This document shows positions 18,243 through 26,265 of a stretch of 40,248 nucleotides of DNA, in pieces. The translations under genes were made by a program, and so were the position numbers. The notes under the pieces were generated by a model, which saw only the letters and a list, made by a program, of their open reading frames with translations, ran no database searches and was not told the DNA's origin. This DNA is from Vibrio genomosp. F10 str. ZF-129 (lineage in GTDB: Bacteria > Pseudomonadota > Gammaproteobacteria > Enterobacterales > Vibrionaceae), in contig NZ_AJYQ02000136.1 of the NCBI RefSeq assembly GCF_000287055.2, forward strand, positions 185-40,432, read 5' to 3'. Numbering within the stretch: position 1 is the first letter of the stretch; each line of letters begins with the position of its first letter.

Positions 18243-18481
18243 AGGATAAATAGCCATAATAAACGAGATATATTAAAAACCGCCCCTTCAATGAACAAAA
18301 AACCACCAACTGAGCTTGAATCACTGATTGTTCCGGCGTTTTGTCAAGCCAAGAACCTTGAATGTGATAATATCCGCCACCATAAACTATTTATATTCGA
18401 CATGATGCGAGTCATTTTCCTAGTGCGTCATCGTCAAAGGTGCAATCTCACCTTAACTATCAACTCCAAAGAGAATTCATC
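18243..18481. other. Leader region of the Hsp70-like operon
   Basis: No credible gene is seen here. The frame of the TAXI remnant stays open but codes for nothing recognisable. The stretch holds the candidate heat-shock promoter described separately and would give a 5' untranslated region of about 90 nt. Confidence 0.5.
18357..18383 (+). promoter_or_regulatory. Candidate sigma-32 (heat-shock) promoter
   Basis: CTTGAA (18357-18362), a 15-bp spacer, then CACCATAAA (18378 on) resemble the sigma-32 consensus CTTGAA / CCCCATnTA. The spacer is within the accepted 13-17 range. It lies about 100 bp before the first gene of an operon with two Hsp70-like proteins. An overlapping sigma-70 reading (TTGTCA at 18341, GATAAT at 18366, 19-bp spacer) is weaker. 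Confidence 0.4.
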
Positions 18482-19114
18482 ATGAACTTTGATATTAATA
18501 TGGTTCCTCAGACAATCGATATGCTTCACATGGGTTTAGCAGCATCGAGCTTTCTACTGCTACTTATTGCGGTGTCACGCAAATCAACCGTCATTGAAAA
18601 AGTGGTAGAGAAACCGGTTGAAAAAATTGTCGAAGTAGAAAAGCCCGTAGAGAAGATTGTTGAGATCGAAAAAATTGTCGAAGTAGAAAAAATCATCGAA
18701 AAGGTCGTAGAAGTGGAATCCAAACTTGCGACCGCTTCAACGGACTCTGCAATGCAGTTCCTTTCTCTTATGCAACAAGAAGCTCGGTTAATTGACTTCC
18801 TAAAAGAAGATCTTACCTCGTTTTCTGATGAAGAAGTTGGCGCAGCCGCCCGAGTTATTCACACTGGCGGACAAAAAGTATTGAACGATTATGTTTCATT
18901 GACCGCTATCCGCAGTGAAGAGGAAGAGACTCGTATTACGATTGAAGAAGGTTTTAACGCACAGCAAGTTCGTTTGACAGGCAACGTAACCGGTGCGGCG
19001 CCCTTTACCGGAACTCTCGTGCATAAAGGTTGGAAAGCAACAAGCATGAACTTGCCTAAACTGGCGAAGAACTACGACGCTTCTATTATTGCCCCTGCTG
19101 AGGTTGAGCTGTAA
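18482..19114 (+). CDS. DUF2760 protein, membrane-anchored
   Basis: This 210-aa protein starts at ATG 18482 with AAAGAG upstream. One hydrophobic segment (about residues 15-32, LHMGLAASSFLLLLIAVS) is followed by a positively charged RKS, so the rest probably faces the cytoplasm. Residues 36-79 are a low-complexity repeat of VEKxVEKIVEVEK type, likely a stiff helix or coil. The C-terminal ~125 residues (FLKEDLTSFSDEEVGAAAR, GFNAQQVRLTGNVTG, TLVHKGWKA) match the DUF2760 family. The function is unknown. Its stop overlaps the next start (TAATG), so it is coupled to the first Hsp70-like gene. It may recruit the Hsp70s to the membrane, which is inference. Confidence 0.85.
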   Translation: MNFDINMVPQTIDMLHMGLAASSFLLLLIAVSRKSTVIEKVVEKPVEKIVEVEKPVEKIVEIEKIVEVEKIIEKVVEVESKLATASTDSAMQFLSLMQQEARLIDFLKEDLTSFSDEEVGAAARVIHTGGQKVLNDYVSLTAIRSEEEETRITIEEGFNAQQVRLTGNVTGAAPFTGTLVHKGWKATSMNLPKLAKNYDASIIAPAEVEL

Positions 19115-21042
19115 TGGACAATACACACATCGCTCGATTCAGTGTTGGTATCGATTTGGGTACGACTCACTGTGTCCTCTCTTACACGGAAAATGCCACG
19201 GAATCAGATCCTAGCGTGCAGCCTGACGTTCATGTGCTGTCTATTGACCAACTAACGGCACCGGGAAAGGTTGAAAGCAAAGATCAACTTGGCTCATTTT
19301 TGTATCAGCCTCACGAACATGAGATGAACCCAGCCTCAAGAGTGTTACCTTGGTCAACAGAGCCAACCGCACTTGTGGGTGCTATTGCACGCAACTTGGG
19401 AGCAAAGACCCCTATTAGACTGATTGCTAGTGCCAAATCTTGGTTATGCCACGGTGGTGTAAACAGACGCGATGCTTTTCTACCTGCGGGTAGCCCTGAA
19501 GATGTCGAGAAGGTCTCTCCTCTTAGAGCGACGGAGCTTTATCTTGAGCATTTAAAACAGGCGTGGAATCATACCCATGCTGATGCGCCGTTGTCAGAAC
19601 AAGATGTTACCATCACTGTTCCTGCTTCGTTCGATCCAGCAGCCAGAGATTTAACCGCTGAAGCGGCTCGTAATGTCGGCTTGAATAACTTAACACTGCT
19701 TGAAGAACCTCAAGCCGCGTTGTATTCATGGATCAACAATAATGGTGATGCATGGCGTGAGCAGGTGTCGGTCGGCGATATTGTTCTTGTCGTCGATGTG
19801 GGTGGCGGTACGACCGATTTATCGTTAGTTGAAGTGACTGAAGACCAAGGGAATTTATCGCTCAACCGCATTGCTGTCGGTGAACATATTTTGCTCGGTG
19901 GTGACAACATGGATCTTGCTCTAGCTTATCGCCTAAAAGTCAAACTGGCGCAGCAAGGTAAAGAGTTGGCTCCGTGGCAGATTCAAGCGATGACACACGC
20001 GTGTCGTGATGCAAAAGAAGCCTTACTTAATGATGCTGAGCTGCATTCGGTTCCTATCGTCGTGCCCAGTCGAGGCTCTAAACTTCTTGGCGCGACGTTA
20101 AAAACTGAATTAACCCAGGATGAAGTGCAACAAACACTGGTTGATGGATTTTTTCCAAGTATTGATGTTTCAGAGCACCCAGTCCAAAAGCCGCGTGGCG
20201 CACTGACACAAATGGGCTTACCGTATGCACAAGATGCGGGTATTACTCGTCACATCGCAGCATTTCTAACCAAGCAAGCGAATGCTGTAAACAGAGAAGC
20301 AGGTAACGAAGAGCCAACTTATGATCCATTTGCCAACATGGCTGGGATCCCCGGAATGCCTGACGCTCAAACTGCAGCCGACTTCATTAAACCTACCGCT
20401 ATCTTGTTTAACGGTGGTGTATTGAAATCTAAACTACTGTCTAACCGCCTACGCGACACAATAAACTCATGGCTCACAACCGCGGAACAACCACCCACAA
20501 AGTCTCTGTCTGGTCTTGATCTAGACCTAGCCGTAGCCAGTGGCGCTGCCTACTATGGTTGTGTTCGTCACGGTCAAGGGGTTCGTATCCGAGGCGGTAT
20601 CGCTTCTAGCTATTATGTAGGTATTGAAAGCGCGATGCCAGCCATCCCTGGTATGGCGCCCCCACTTGAAGCATTATGTATTGCTCCGTTTGGAATGGAA
20701 GAAGGTTCCGTAGCTCAAGTTCCTAGTCAAGAGTTTGGTCTTGTGATTGGGCAACCTGTCCACTTTCAATTCTTTGGTTCGACCACCCGCCGTGATGATG
20801 TGGCAGGTACACACCTCGATCATTGGGCACCCGATGAACTCGATGAACTTCCAGAAATTCAAGTGACTCTGCCTATTTCTGAAGGCCGACGTGAAGGTGA
20901 AGTGGTTCCTGTGACCTTAGTGTCGCGCGTTACTGAACTTGGCACCTTATGCCTAGAAGCAATAGCGGCAGATAACGGACAAAAATGGCATGTCGAGTTT
21001 GATGTGCGAGAAGATTCAGCTTCAGAACCGCTGACACAGTAA
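19114..21042 (+). CDS. Hsp70-like ATPase 1 (DUF2760-associated)
   Basis: This 642-aa protein has an actin/Hsp70 nucleotide-binding domain: phosphate-1 loop VGIDLGTTHC (11-20), VTVPASFD-type segment ITVPASFDPAARD, LLEEPQAALYSW, and phosphate-2 loop VVDVGGGTTDLS (about 227-238). GGDNMD follows. Unlike DnaK, it has insertions (including a Gly/Pro/Met-rich stretch near residue 410), no obvious beta-sandwich substrate domain of DnaK type and no C-terminal EEVD-like tail. It belongs to a poorly studied Hsp70 branch found next to DUF2760. It should bind and hydrolyse ATP, with clients unknown. It is the second gene of a probable three-gene operon. Confidence 0.88.
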   Translation: MDNTHIARFSVGIDLGTTHCVLSYTENATESDPSVQPDVHVLSIDQLTAPGKVESKDQLGSFLYQPHEHEMNPASRVLPWSTEPTALVGAIARNLGAKTPIRLIASAKSWLCHGGVNRRDAFLPAGSPEDVEKVSPLRATELYLEHLKQAWNHTHADAPLSEQDVTITVPASFDPAARDLTAEAARNVGLNNLTLLEEPQAALYSWINNNGDAWREQVSVGDIVLVVDVGGGTTDLSLVEVTEDQGNLSLNRIAVGEHILLGGDNMDLALAYRLKVKLAQQGKELAPWQIQAMTHACRDAKEALLNDAELHSVPIVVPSRGSKLLGATLKTELTQDEVQQTLVDGFFPSIDVSEHPVQKPRGALTQMGLPYAQDAGITRHIAAFLTKQANAVNREAGNEEPTYDPFANMAGIPGMPDAQTAADFIKPTAILFNGGVLKSKLLSNRLRDTINSWLTTAEQPPTKSLSGLDLDLAVASGAAYYGCVRHGQGVRIRGGIASSYYVGIESAMPAIPGMAPPLEALCIAPFGMEEGSVAQVPSQEFGLVIGQPVHFQFFGSTTRRDDVAGTHLDHWAPDELDELPEIQVTLPISEGRREGEVVPVTLVSRVTELGTLCLEAIAADNGQKWHVEFDVREDSASEPLTQ

Positions 21043-21047
21043 TCATC

Positions 21048-21076
21048 AACGGCATCTATTATTGGATGCCGTTTTT
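21048..21076 (+). terminator. Terminator hairpin between the two Hsp70-like genes
   Basis: AACGGCATC and GATGCCGTT form a perfect 9-bp stem, followed by a short T-run (21072-21076). Only 51 bp separate the two genes, and no promoter is obvious after the hairpin. It probably acts as a partial terminator that lowers expression of the second gene. Confidence 0.8.
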
Positions 21077-21093
21077 CAATCAAAGGTTGGCAT

Positions 21094-23928
21094 ATGGCAT
21101 CCTCTCGTTTTCTTGTTGGTATTGATTTGGGCACAACCAATACCGTTGTCGCTTTCTGTGAAAATACCGATCCATTAGAACAAGCACCTGTATCCTTGTT
21201 TGAAATCGACCAGCTTGTTGGCCCGGGTGAAGTGGCGCGACGCCCTTTGCTCCCCTCATTTCGGTATCACCCCGCACCTGGGCAAATCTCTCCCTCTGAC
21301 ATCACTCTTCCTTGGGATGACCAACGAGTCAAAGGCGACATCGACCACCTGATCATTGGTGAATGGGCTAGAGAACTGGGGGCGAAAGTCGAAGGCAGAC
21401 AGGTATCCAGTGCAAAAAGCTGGCTATCACACCAGGCGGTAGATCGACGTTCAGACATCTTACCTTGGGCGGGTGCAAGTGATGTTGAAAAAATCTCGCC
21501 CGTCGTTGCCAGTGCCAGCTATTTGAATCATATCCGTTTGGCATGGAATCATCGTAATCCAAGTAATCCGCTTGAAAATCAGGATGTGGTTGTGACGGTT
21601 CCAGCCTCCTTTGATGAAGCGGCACGAAAACTCACTATCGAAGCGGCCAAACTTGCAGGTTTAGGCACGATATTTTTGCTAGAAGAACCTCAAGCAGTTT
21701 GTTATGACTGGCACTCTCGCCACAATAAAACCGCAGATCAAGAGTTGGAAAATCTGCCGTTGATTCTGGTTTGTGATGTGGGTGGAGGCACGACCGACCT
21801 TAGCTTAATTGAAGCGGATCAATCGACACAATCCTCTTTGGCCCTGAATCGTATCGGGGTTGGCGATCACTTAATGCTTGGTGGTGACAACCTCGATTTA
21901 GCCCTCGCTCATTTGGCCGAACAGCGTTTCAATCAAACCAAGAAATTAACAGCGGCAGGGTTGACGAAACTCATTCAACAGACGCGCCGAGCAAAAGAAG
22001 TATTGCTATCAAATGACGCGGCTGAAGAAATAAAAATCACCATGCTGGGCAGCGGTTCTAAGCTACTGGGCGGTACACGGAGTGTGAGTTTAACTAGGCA
22101 AGAAGTCCATAACATTGCATTGGATGGTTTTTTTCCACTCAGCGACTTCGATCAAACCCCCGATAAACGTCGCGGGGCAGTAGTAGAGTTTGGTTTACCC
22201 TATGTTTCAGACCCTGCGATCAGCAAGCATTTAGCTGAGTTCTTATCTCAACATCAGCAGGTTTCTCATTCGGCGCTTTCTCGTTCCGGTGTAAACGCAG
22301 GATTAGAGCCGCTTTCTGATTCTGCACCCGCCATTCCTGTCGCATTGCTGCTAAACGGGGGCGTATTTAACAGCGAATTAATCACGACACGTGTAACAAC
22401 ACTGCTTGAACAGTGGCGTGGGGGTCCGATCACGCTGCTTGATAATCCTCACCCAGATCTTTCGGTTGCATTAGGAGCCGTTGCTTTTGCCAAATCAAAA
22501 CGAGGCGCACAGCTTAAAATTGGCGGCGGTTCTGCTCGCTCCTACTTTTTGCATTTAGAGCAAAAGAACAAACAGCACCAGGCTTTGTGTCTTTTGGCAA
22601 AAGGCACAGAAGAAGGGCAAGAGATTCGTTTAAGCGGCCGCAAGTTCTCATTAACACTTGGGGAGCCAGTCCGATTTAATCTCCTAACGTCGACCCACGA
22701 TACGGTGGCCCAAAATACACAAGTACAAAATGGCGTGCTCGTGGACGTGGATGCCGACCTGTTTTCCCCTCTTCCGCCTTATGTTACAACCCTTGAAAGT
22801 GAAGACAGCACGACACTTCATGAAAACCAAAAAGAACGTGTTGAAGTTCAACTGGCTTGTCAACTTACCGAAGTCGGAACCTTGCAACTTGAATGTGTCG
22901 GTATGAGCGACGACAAACGCTGGCGTTTGGAATTTGAAGTGCGCAATCAAGCCGTCGATGACCCCGACGCCTCACCACTGAGCTCAAAGCTTATCGAATC
23001 CAAGGCGCTGATCACCCGATTGTACAGCGGCAATAAAAAAAGTGCCGACAATAAAGAGATCAAAACGCTGACAAAAACACTTGAAAAGTCACTCGGTAAA
23101 CGAGACCGGTGGGAATTCTCAACATTACGCCACCTTTTTGATAGCTTGGCCCAGGGTAGAAAACGTCGCCGCCGCTCTGAGCCCCATGAAAAAAACTGGC
23201 TTCGACTGGCCGGTTTTGCAATGCGCCCAGGGTTTGGCGATGCAACCGACAGTTGGCGCATGGACCAAATCTGGCCTATCTATCAACAAGGTATTCAATT
23301 TCAAAACCACCAAGGTTGGACCGATTGGTGGGTATTCTGGCGTCGGATAGCCGGAGGACTAAACCAAGAGCAGCAAGAAACTATTTTGGCAGACATTGCT
23401 AAATTCTTGCATCCCGGCGCGATGAAGAACCCTAAAACTGCCACGACGGCTCAAGAACACGGTTATGAATCGATGGTACGGCTCGCTGCGTCGCTAGAGC
23501 ACTTAGACGTAGAAGATAAGGTTCTGCTGACCAGTTGGTTTATGAGCAAGGCCATTAATCACGGCCAGTTTGAACAGGCTCATTGGTGGGCAGTAGGAAG
23601 ATTAGCGTCCAGAACACCGTTATATGGTAGCCAGCATACGGTAATACCTCGTGAACAAGCCGAACAGTGGTTACCAACATTACTCGAACAAAATTGGCAA
23701 AAAGAGCCCATGATTGCTTTTGCTTGCGTGATGATCTGTCGAAAAACTGGGGACCGTTTATTTGATATTTCCGACGACTATAGAACCGATGTCATCGCTA
23801 AACTAAAGAAGAGTAAAGTGCCGGAATCATGGCTAAGTTTGGTGCAGGAAGTGACCGAATTATCAGAGACAGAAACAAAGAAAATCTTTGGTGATGCACT
23901 CCCTCATGGGCTGCGACTCATTAACTAA
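21094..23928 (+). CDS. Hsp70-like ATPase 2 with C-terminal DUF3731 region
   Basis: This 944-aa paralogue of the preceding gene shares the same nucleotide-binding motifs: VGIDLGTTNT (8-17), VTVPASFDEAARK, LLEEPQAVCYDW, VCDVGGGTTDLS (about 226-237) and GGDNLD. From about residue 640 it carries an extra ~300-residue alpha-helical C-terminal region (KSLGKRDRWEFSTLRHLFD, RMDQIWPIYQQGIQF, WWVFWRRIAGGL) that fits DUF3731. The start ATG has AAAGG 7 nt upstream. The gene is intact, with codon use like its neighbours. It probably works with the first Hsp70-like protein, one copy having gained a regulatory or client-binding tail (inference). Confidence 0.88.
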   Translation: MASSRFLVGIDLGTTNTVVAFCENTDPLEQAPVSLFEIDQLVGPGEVARRPLLPSFRYHPAPGQISPSDITLPWDDQRVKGDIDHLIIGEWARELGAKVEGRQVSSAKSWLSHQAVDRRSDILPWAGASDVEKISPVVASASYLNHIRLAWNHRNPSNPLENQDVVVTVPASFDEAARKLTIEAAKLAGLGTIFLLEEPQAVCYDWHSRHNKTADQELENLPLILVCDVGGGTTDLSLIEADQSTQSSLALNRIGVGDHLMLGGDNLDLALAHLAEQRFNQTKKLTAAGLTKLIQQTRRAKEVLLSNDAAEEIKITMLGSGSKLLGGTRSVSLTRQEVHNIALDGFFPLSDFDQTPDKRRGAVVEFGLPYVSDPAISKHLAEFLSQHQQVSHSALSRSGVNAGLEPLSDSAPAIPVALLLNGGVFNSELITTRVTTLLEQWRGGPITLLDNPHPDLSVALGAVAFAKSKRGAQLKIGGGSARSYFLHLEQKNKQHQALCLLAKGTEEGQEIRLSGRKFSLTLGEPVRFNLLTSTHDTVAQNTQVQNGVLVDVDADLFSPLPPYVTTLESEDSTTLHENQKERVEVQLACQLTEVGTLQLECVGMSDDKRWRLEFEVRNQAVDDPDASPLSSKLIESKALITRLYSGNKKSADNKEIKTLTKTLEKSLGKRDRWEFSTLRHLFDSLAQGRKRRRRSEPHEKNWLRLAGFAMRPGFGDATDSWRMDQIWPIYQQGIQFQNHQGWTDWWVFWRRIAGGLNQEQQETILADIAKFLHPGAMKNPKTATTAQEHGYESMVRLAASLEHLDVEDKVLLTSWFMSKAINHGQFEQAHWWAVGRLASRTPLYGSQHTVIPREQAEQWLPTLLEQNWQKEPMIAFACVMICRKTGDRLFDISDDYRTDVIAKLKKSKVPESWLSLVQEVTELSETETKKIFGDALPHGLRLIN

Positions 23929-24212
23929 ACAAAAATTGCTCAATGGCCGTGACCATTGCTCTGAGAGTGTTCGATTTGCTAATTATTTCAAAGAAACACT
24001 CCACATTCTCTTCGAGTGTGCTAGTATTCGTTTCGGCCTGATATCAGACCTATTTATATGAATGACGTGTTATGTATTTGAAAATCCTCGAGCATCAGCT
24101 TACCAGCTTGTTCATGGAGTCTTTCCTTCCATATATCGCAACACCACATAAATGATTCTATTGGCTACAACTGCATTTATATGCGAATTATTTTGAAAAT
24201 TAAGGAGACATC

Positions 24213-24422
24213 ATGTCTAAAGCAACTGGTAACGTAAAATGGTTTAACGAAACTAAAGGTTTCGGTTTTATTTCTCAAGACGACGGCGGCGCTGACGTAT
24301 TCGTTCACTTCCGTGCAATCGTTTCTGACGGTTTCAAGACTCTTGCTGAAGGTCAAAAAGTTTCTTTTGACGTTGAACAAGGTCAAAAAGGTCCTCAAGC
24401 TGCAAACGTTGTTTGTCTATAA
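24213..24422 (+). CDS. CspA-family cold-shock protein
   Basis: This 69-aa single cold-shock domain carries RNP1 (KGFGFIS) and RNP2 (VFVHF). It binds single-stranded RNA/DNA and acts as an RNA chaperone in the cytosol. AAGGAG lies 7 nt before the ATG. It has a strong terminator directly after it, so it is a single-gene unit. About 200 bp upstream are non-coding, room for the long cold-regulated leader usual for cspA genes. Whether this copy is cold-induced cannot be read from the sequence. Confidence 0.97.
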   Translation: MSKATGNVKWFNETKGFGFISQDDGGADVFVHFRAIVSDGFKTLAEGQKVSFDVEQGQKGPQAANVVCL

Positions 24423-24450
24423 GCTTGTCGATTTTGACAGATTATTGAAA

Positions 24451-24476
24451 AAGCAGGCCTAGGCCTGCTTTTTTTT
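24451..24476 (+). terminator. Terminator of the cold-shock gene
   Basis: AAGCAGGCC and GGCCTGCTT form a GC-rich stem around a 2-nt centre (24451-24470), followed by six or more T. Strong on the plus strand. Confidence 0.95.
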
Positions 24477-24504
24477 GTTTGTCATATTTGAATGGATTCG
24501 TTTC

Positions 24505-24535
24505 GATGCTTTGATGCTTTGATGCTTTGATGCTT
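24505..24535. repeat. Tandem 8-bp repeat (GATGCTTT, nearly four copies)
   Basis: Three exact GATGCTTT units and a fourth missing the last base lie in the spacer between the csp terminator and the RNA helicase gene. This is a simple-sequence tract that could vary in copy number by slippage. Confidence 0.85.
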
Positions 24536-24770
24536 GATCAGGACGTCGGTATGTTAGGAATTCAACGCCTTTTCATTGAATTACCCGTTGTTTTTCGAGA
24601 TCGTGAAATATCGGTTGATGTTAACGACCAAAAGCCTCAAAATGGCGCACTTTTTGTCGCACCTAGTAAGTTATTCCTAGCAAATCTTGCTTTCTATTTC
24701 TTATTCACAATAAGAACACATGCGACTTGCAAGCCACTATTCATTTCATTGTTAATTGAGAATCATATAT
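24536..24770 (+). other. Long leader or promoter region of the RNA helicase gene
   Basis: No credible gene is present in this non-coding stretch. It contains an inverted repeat AATTCAA (24559-24565) / TTGAATT (24576-24582). If transcribed it would form a long 5' leader, as is known for some cold-induced RNA helicase genes. No promoter is clear. Confidence 0.4.
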
Positions 24771-26132
24771 ATGGGTTTTACCTCACTCGGTCTTTCTGCT
24801 CCAATTTTAAAAGCAATTAAAGAACAAGGCTATGACACGCCTTCCCCAATCCAAGCACAAGCTATTCCGGCCGTGCTTGAGGGAAAAGATGTAATGGCAG
24901 CAGCTCAAACGGGTACAGGTAAAACAGCAGGCTTTACACTTCCAATTTTAGAAGGCCTTATTAACGGCCCGAAAGTAAAAAGTAACCATGTTCGCGCACT
25001 CATTTTGACACCAACGCGTGAGCTTGCAGCTCAAATCAATGAAAACGTTGTTCGTTATAGCAGCCACCTGCCGCTTAGCTCTTCTGTGGTTTTTGGCGGA
25101 GTTAAGATTAACCCTCAACTTATGAGATTACGTCAAGGCTGCGATGTGCTTGTTGCAACACCAGGTCGCTTACTTGACTTATTCAATCAAAACGCGATTA
25201 AATTCAGCCAACTTGAAGTGCTTGTTCTTGATGAAGCAGACCGTATGCTTGATATGGGCTTTATCCGCGATATTCGTAAAATTTTGAATCTACTGCCTAA
25301 ACAGCGTCAAAATTTGCTGTTCTCTGCGACTTTCTCTGATGAAATCAAAGAGCTGGCGAAAGGCCTAGTGAATAACCCTGTAGAAATTTCAGTTAGCCCG
25401 GCAAATTCTACCGCAAGAACGGTTGAGCAATGTATCTACCCGGCGGATAAACGCCAAAAAGCACCGATGCTGGTTAAACTGATTAAAGACGGAGACTGGC
25501 AGCAAGTCTTGGTGTTTAGCCGCACAAAACATGGGGCAAACAAACTATCCCATTACCTCAACGACCAAGGCATTACGTCTGCTCCTATTCATGGTAACAA
25601 GAGCCAGGGTGCAAGAACCAAAGCATTGGCCAACTTTAAATCCGGTGAGATTCGCGTTCTCGTTGCCACTGATATTGCTGCTCGCGGTATTGATATCCCT
25701 CAACTTCCTCAAGTTGTAAACTTCGATTTACCCAATATTTCTGAAGATTACGTTCACCGTATCGGCCGTACAGGAAGAGCCGGTGAGGTAGGAAAAGCCA
25801 TTTCGTTAGTGTGTGCTGATGAAGCCATTGATTTATTTGGTATCGAACGTTTGATTAAACAAGTTCTTACCCGTCATGAGCTAGAAGGATTTAAACCAAC
25901 GAATACGCTACCTGAATCGAAATTGGACACTCGACCGATTAAACCGAAAAAGCCAAAGAAACCGAAAAGCAACCATGCCGATGGTCAACGCTCGGGGGAC
26001 AACGCTCGTGGTCATAAGCCAGCAGGAAAAAATAAGCGCCATGTTGGTGGTAACAGCACCGAAAGTGCGACCAATAAACCTAAACGTCGTCGCCAATTTA
26101 AAAAACCTGAGCAAAACTCTACTCATCGCTAA
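24771..26132 (+). CDS. rhlE: DEAD-box RNA helicase, RhlE-like
   Basis: This 453-aa ATP-dependent RNA helicase starts with the Q-motif region (MGFTSLGLSAPILKAI, then TPSPIQAQAIP). It has Walker A AQTGTGKT (about 45-52), PTRELAAQ, DEAD in LVLDEADRMLDMGF, SAT, and motif VI HRIGRTGRAG. The tail (from about residue 385) is Lys/Arg/Pro/Asn-rich and probably binds RNA without specificity. RhlE proteins act in ribosome assembly and RNA turnover. I start at ATG 24771 because homologues begin MxFxxLGLS, although the ribosome site is poor. The neighbouring cold-shock gene suggests a shared low-temperature role, but each has its own transcription unit. Confidence 0.93.
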   Translation: MGFTSLGLSAPILKAIKEQGYDTPSPIQAQAIPAVLEGKDVMAAAQTGTGKTAGFTLPILEGLINGPKVKSNHVRALILTPTRELAAQINENVVRYSSHLPLSSSVVFGGVKINPQLMRLRQGCDVLVATPGRLLDLFNQNAIKFSQLEVLVLDEADRMLDMGFIRDIRKILNLLPKQRQNLLFSATFSDEIKELAKGLVNNPVEISVSPANSTARTVEQCIYPADKRQKAPMLVKLIKDGDWQQVLVFSRTKHGANKLSHYLNDQGITSAPIHGNKSQGARTKALANFKSGEIRVLVATDIAARGIDIPQLPQVVNFDLPNISEDYVHRIGRTGRAGEVGKAISLVCADEAIDLFGIERLIKQVLTRHELEGFKPTNTLPESKLDTRPIKPKKPKKPKSNHADGQRSGDNARGHKPAGKNKRHVGGNSTESATNKPKRRRQFKKPEQNSTHR

Positions 26133-26180
26133 TCGGTTTTGTGACGGTAGCGATTAAACAATGCGTTAAGAAACTATCGA

Positions 26181-26213
26181 ATAATAGACGGTGAGCATTT
26201 TCACCGTTTATTA
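26181..26213. terminator. Bidirectional terminator between helicase and diguanylate cyclase genes
   Basis: ACGGTGA and TCACCGT form the core stem, extended by A/T-rich flanks (ATAATAG and TTTATTAT). It lies between two convergent genes and can serve both. Confidence 0.8.
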
Positions 26214-26265
26214 TGAATATTCCTTGCTGCTAAACGTCAAGCATTCGTCACTGTATCAATCAACC

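Noticed and set aside
18590..18720. GAAA/GTAGAA-rich tandem pattern as a possible DNA repeat array
   Set aside because: It is explained by the protein-level VEK repeat of the DUF2760 stalk; spacing is codon-based and not a CRISPR-like array.
24527..24820. 97-codon open frame before the RNA helicase
   Set aside because: No ribosome site, odd composition, and it overlaps the helicase start in another frame.
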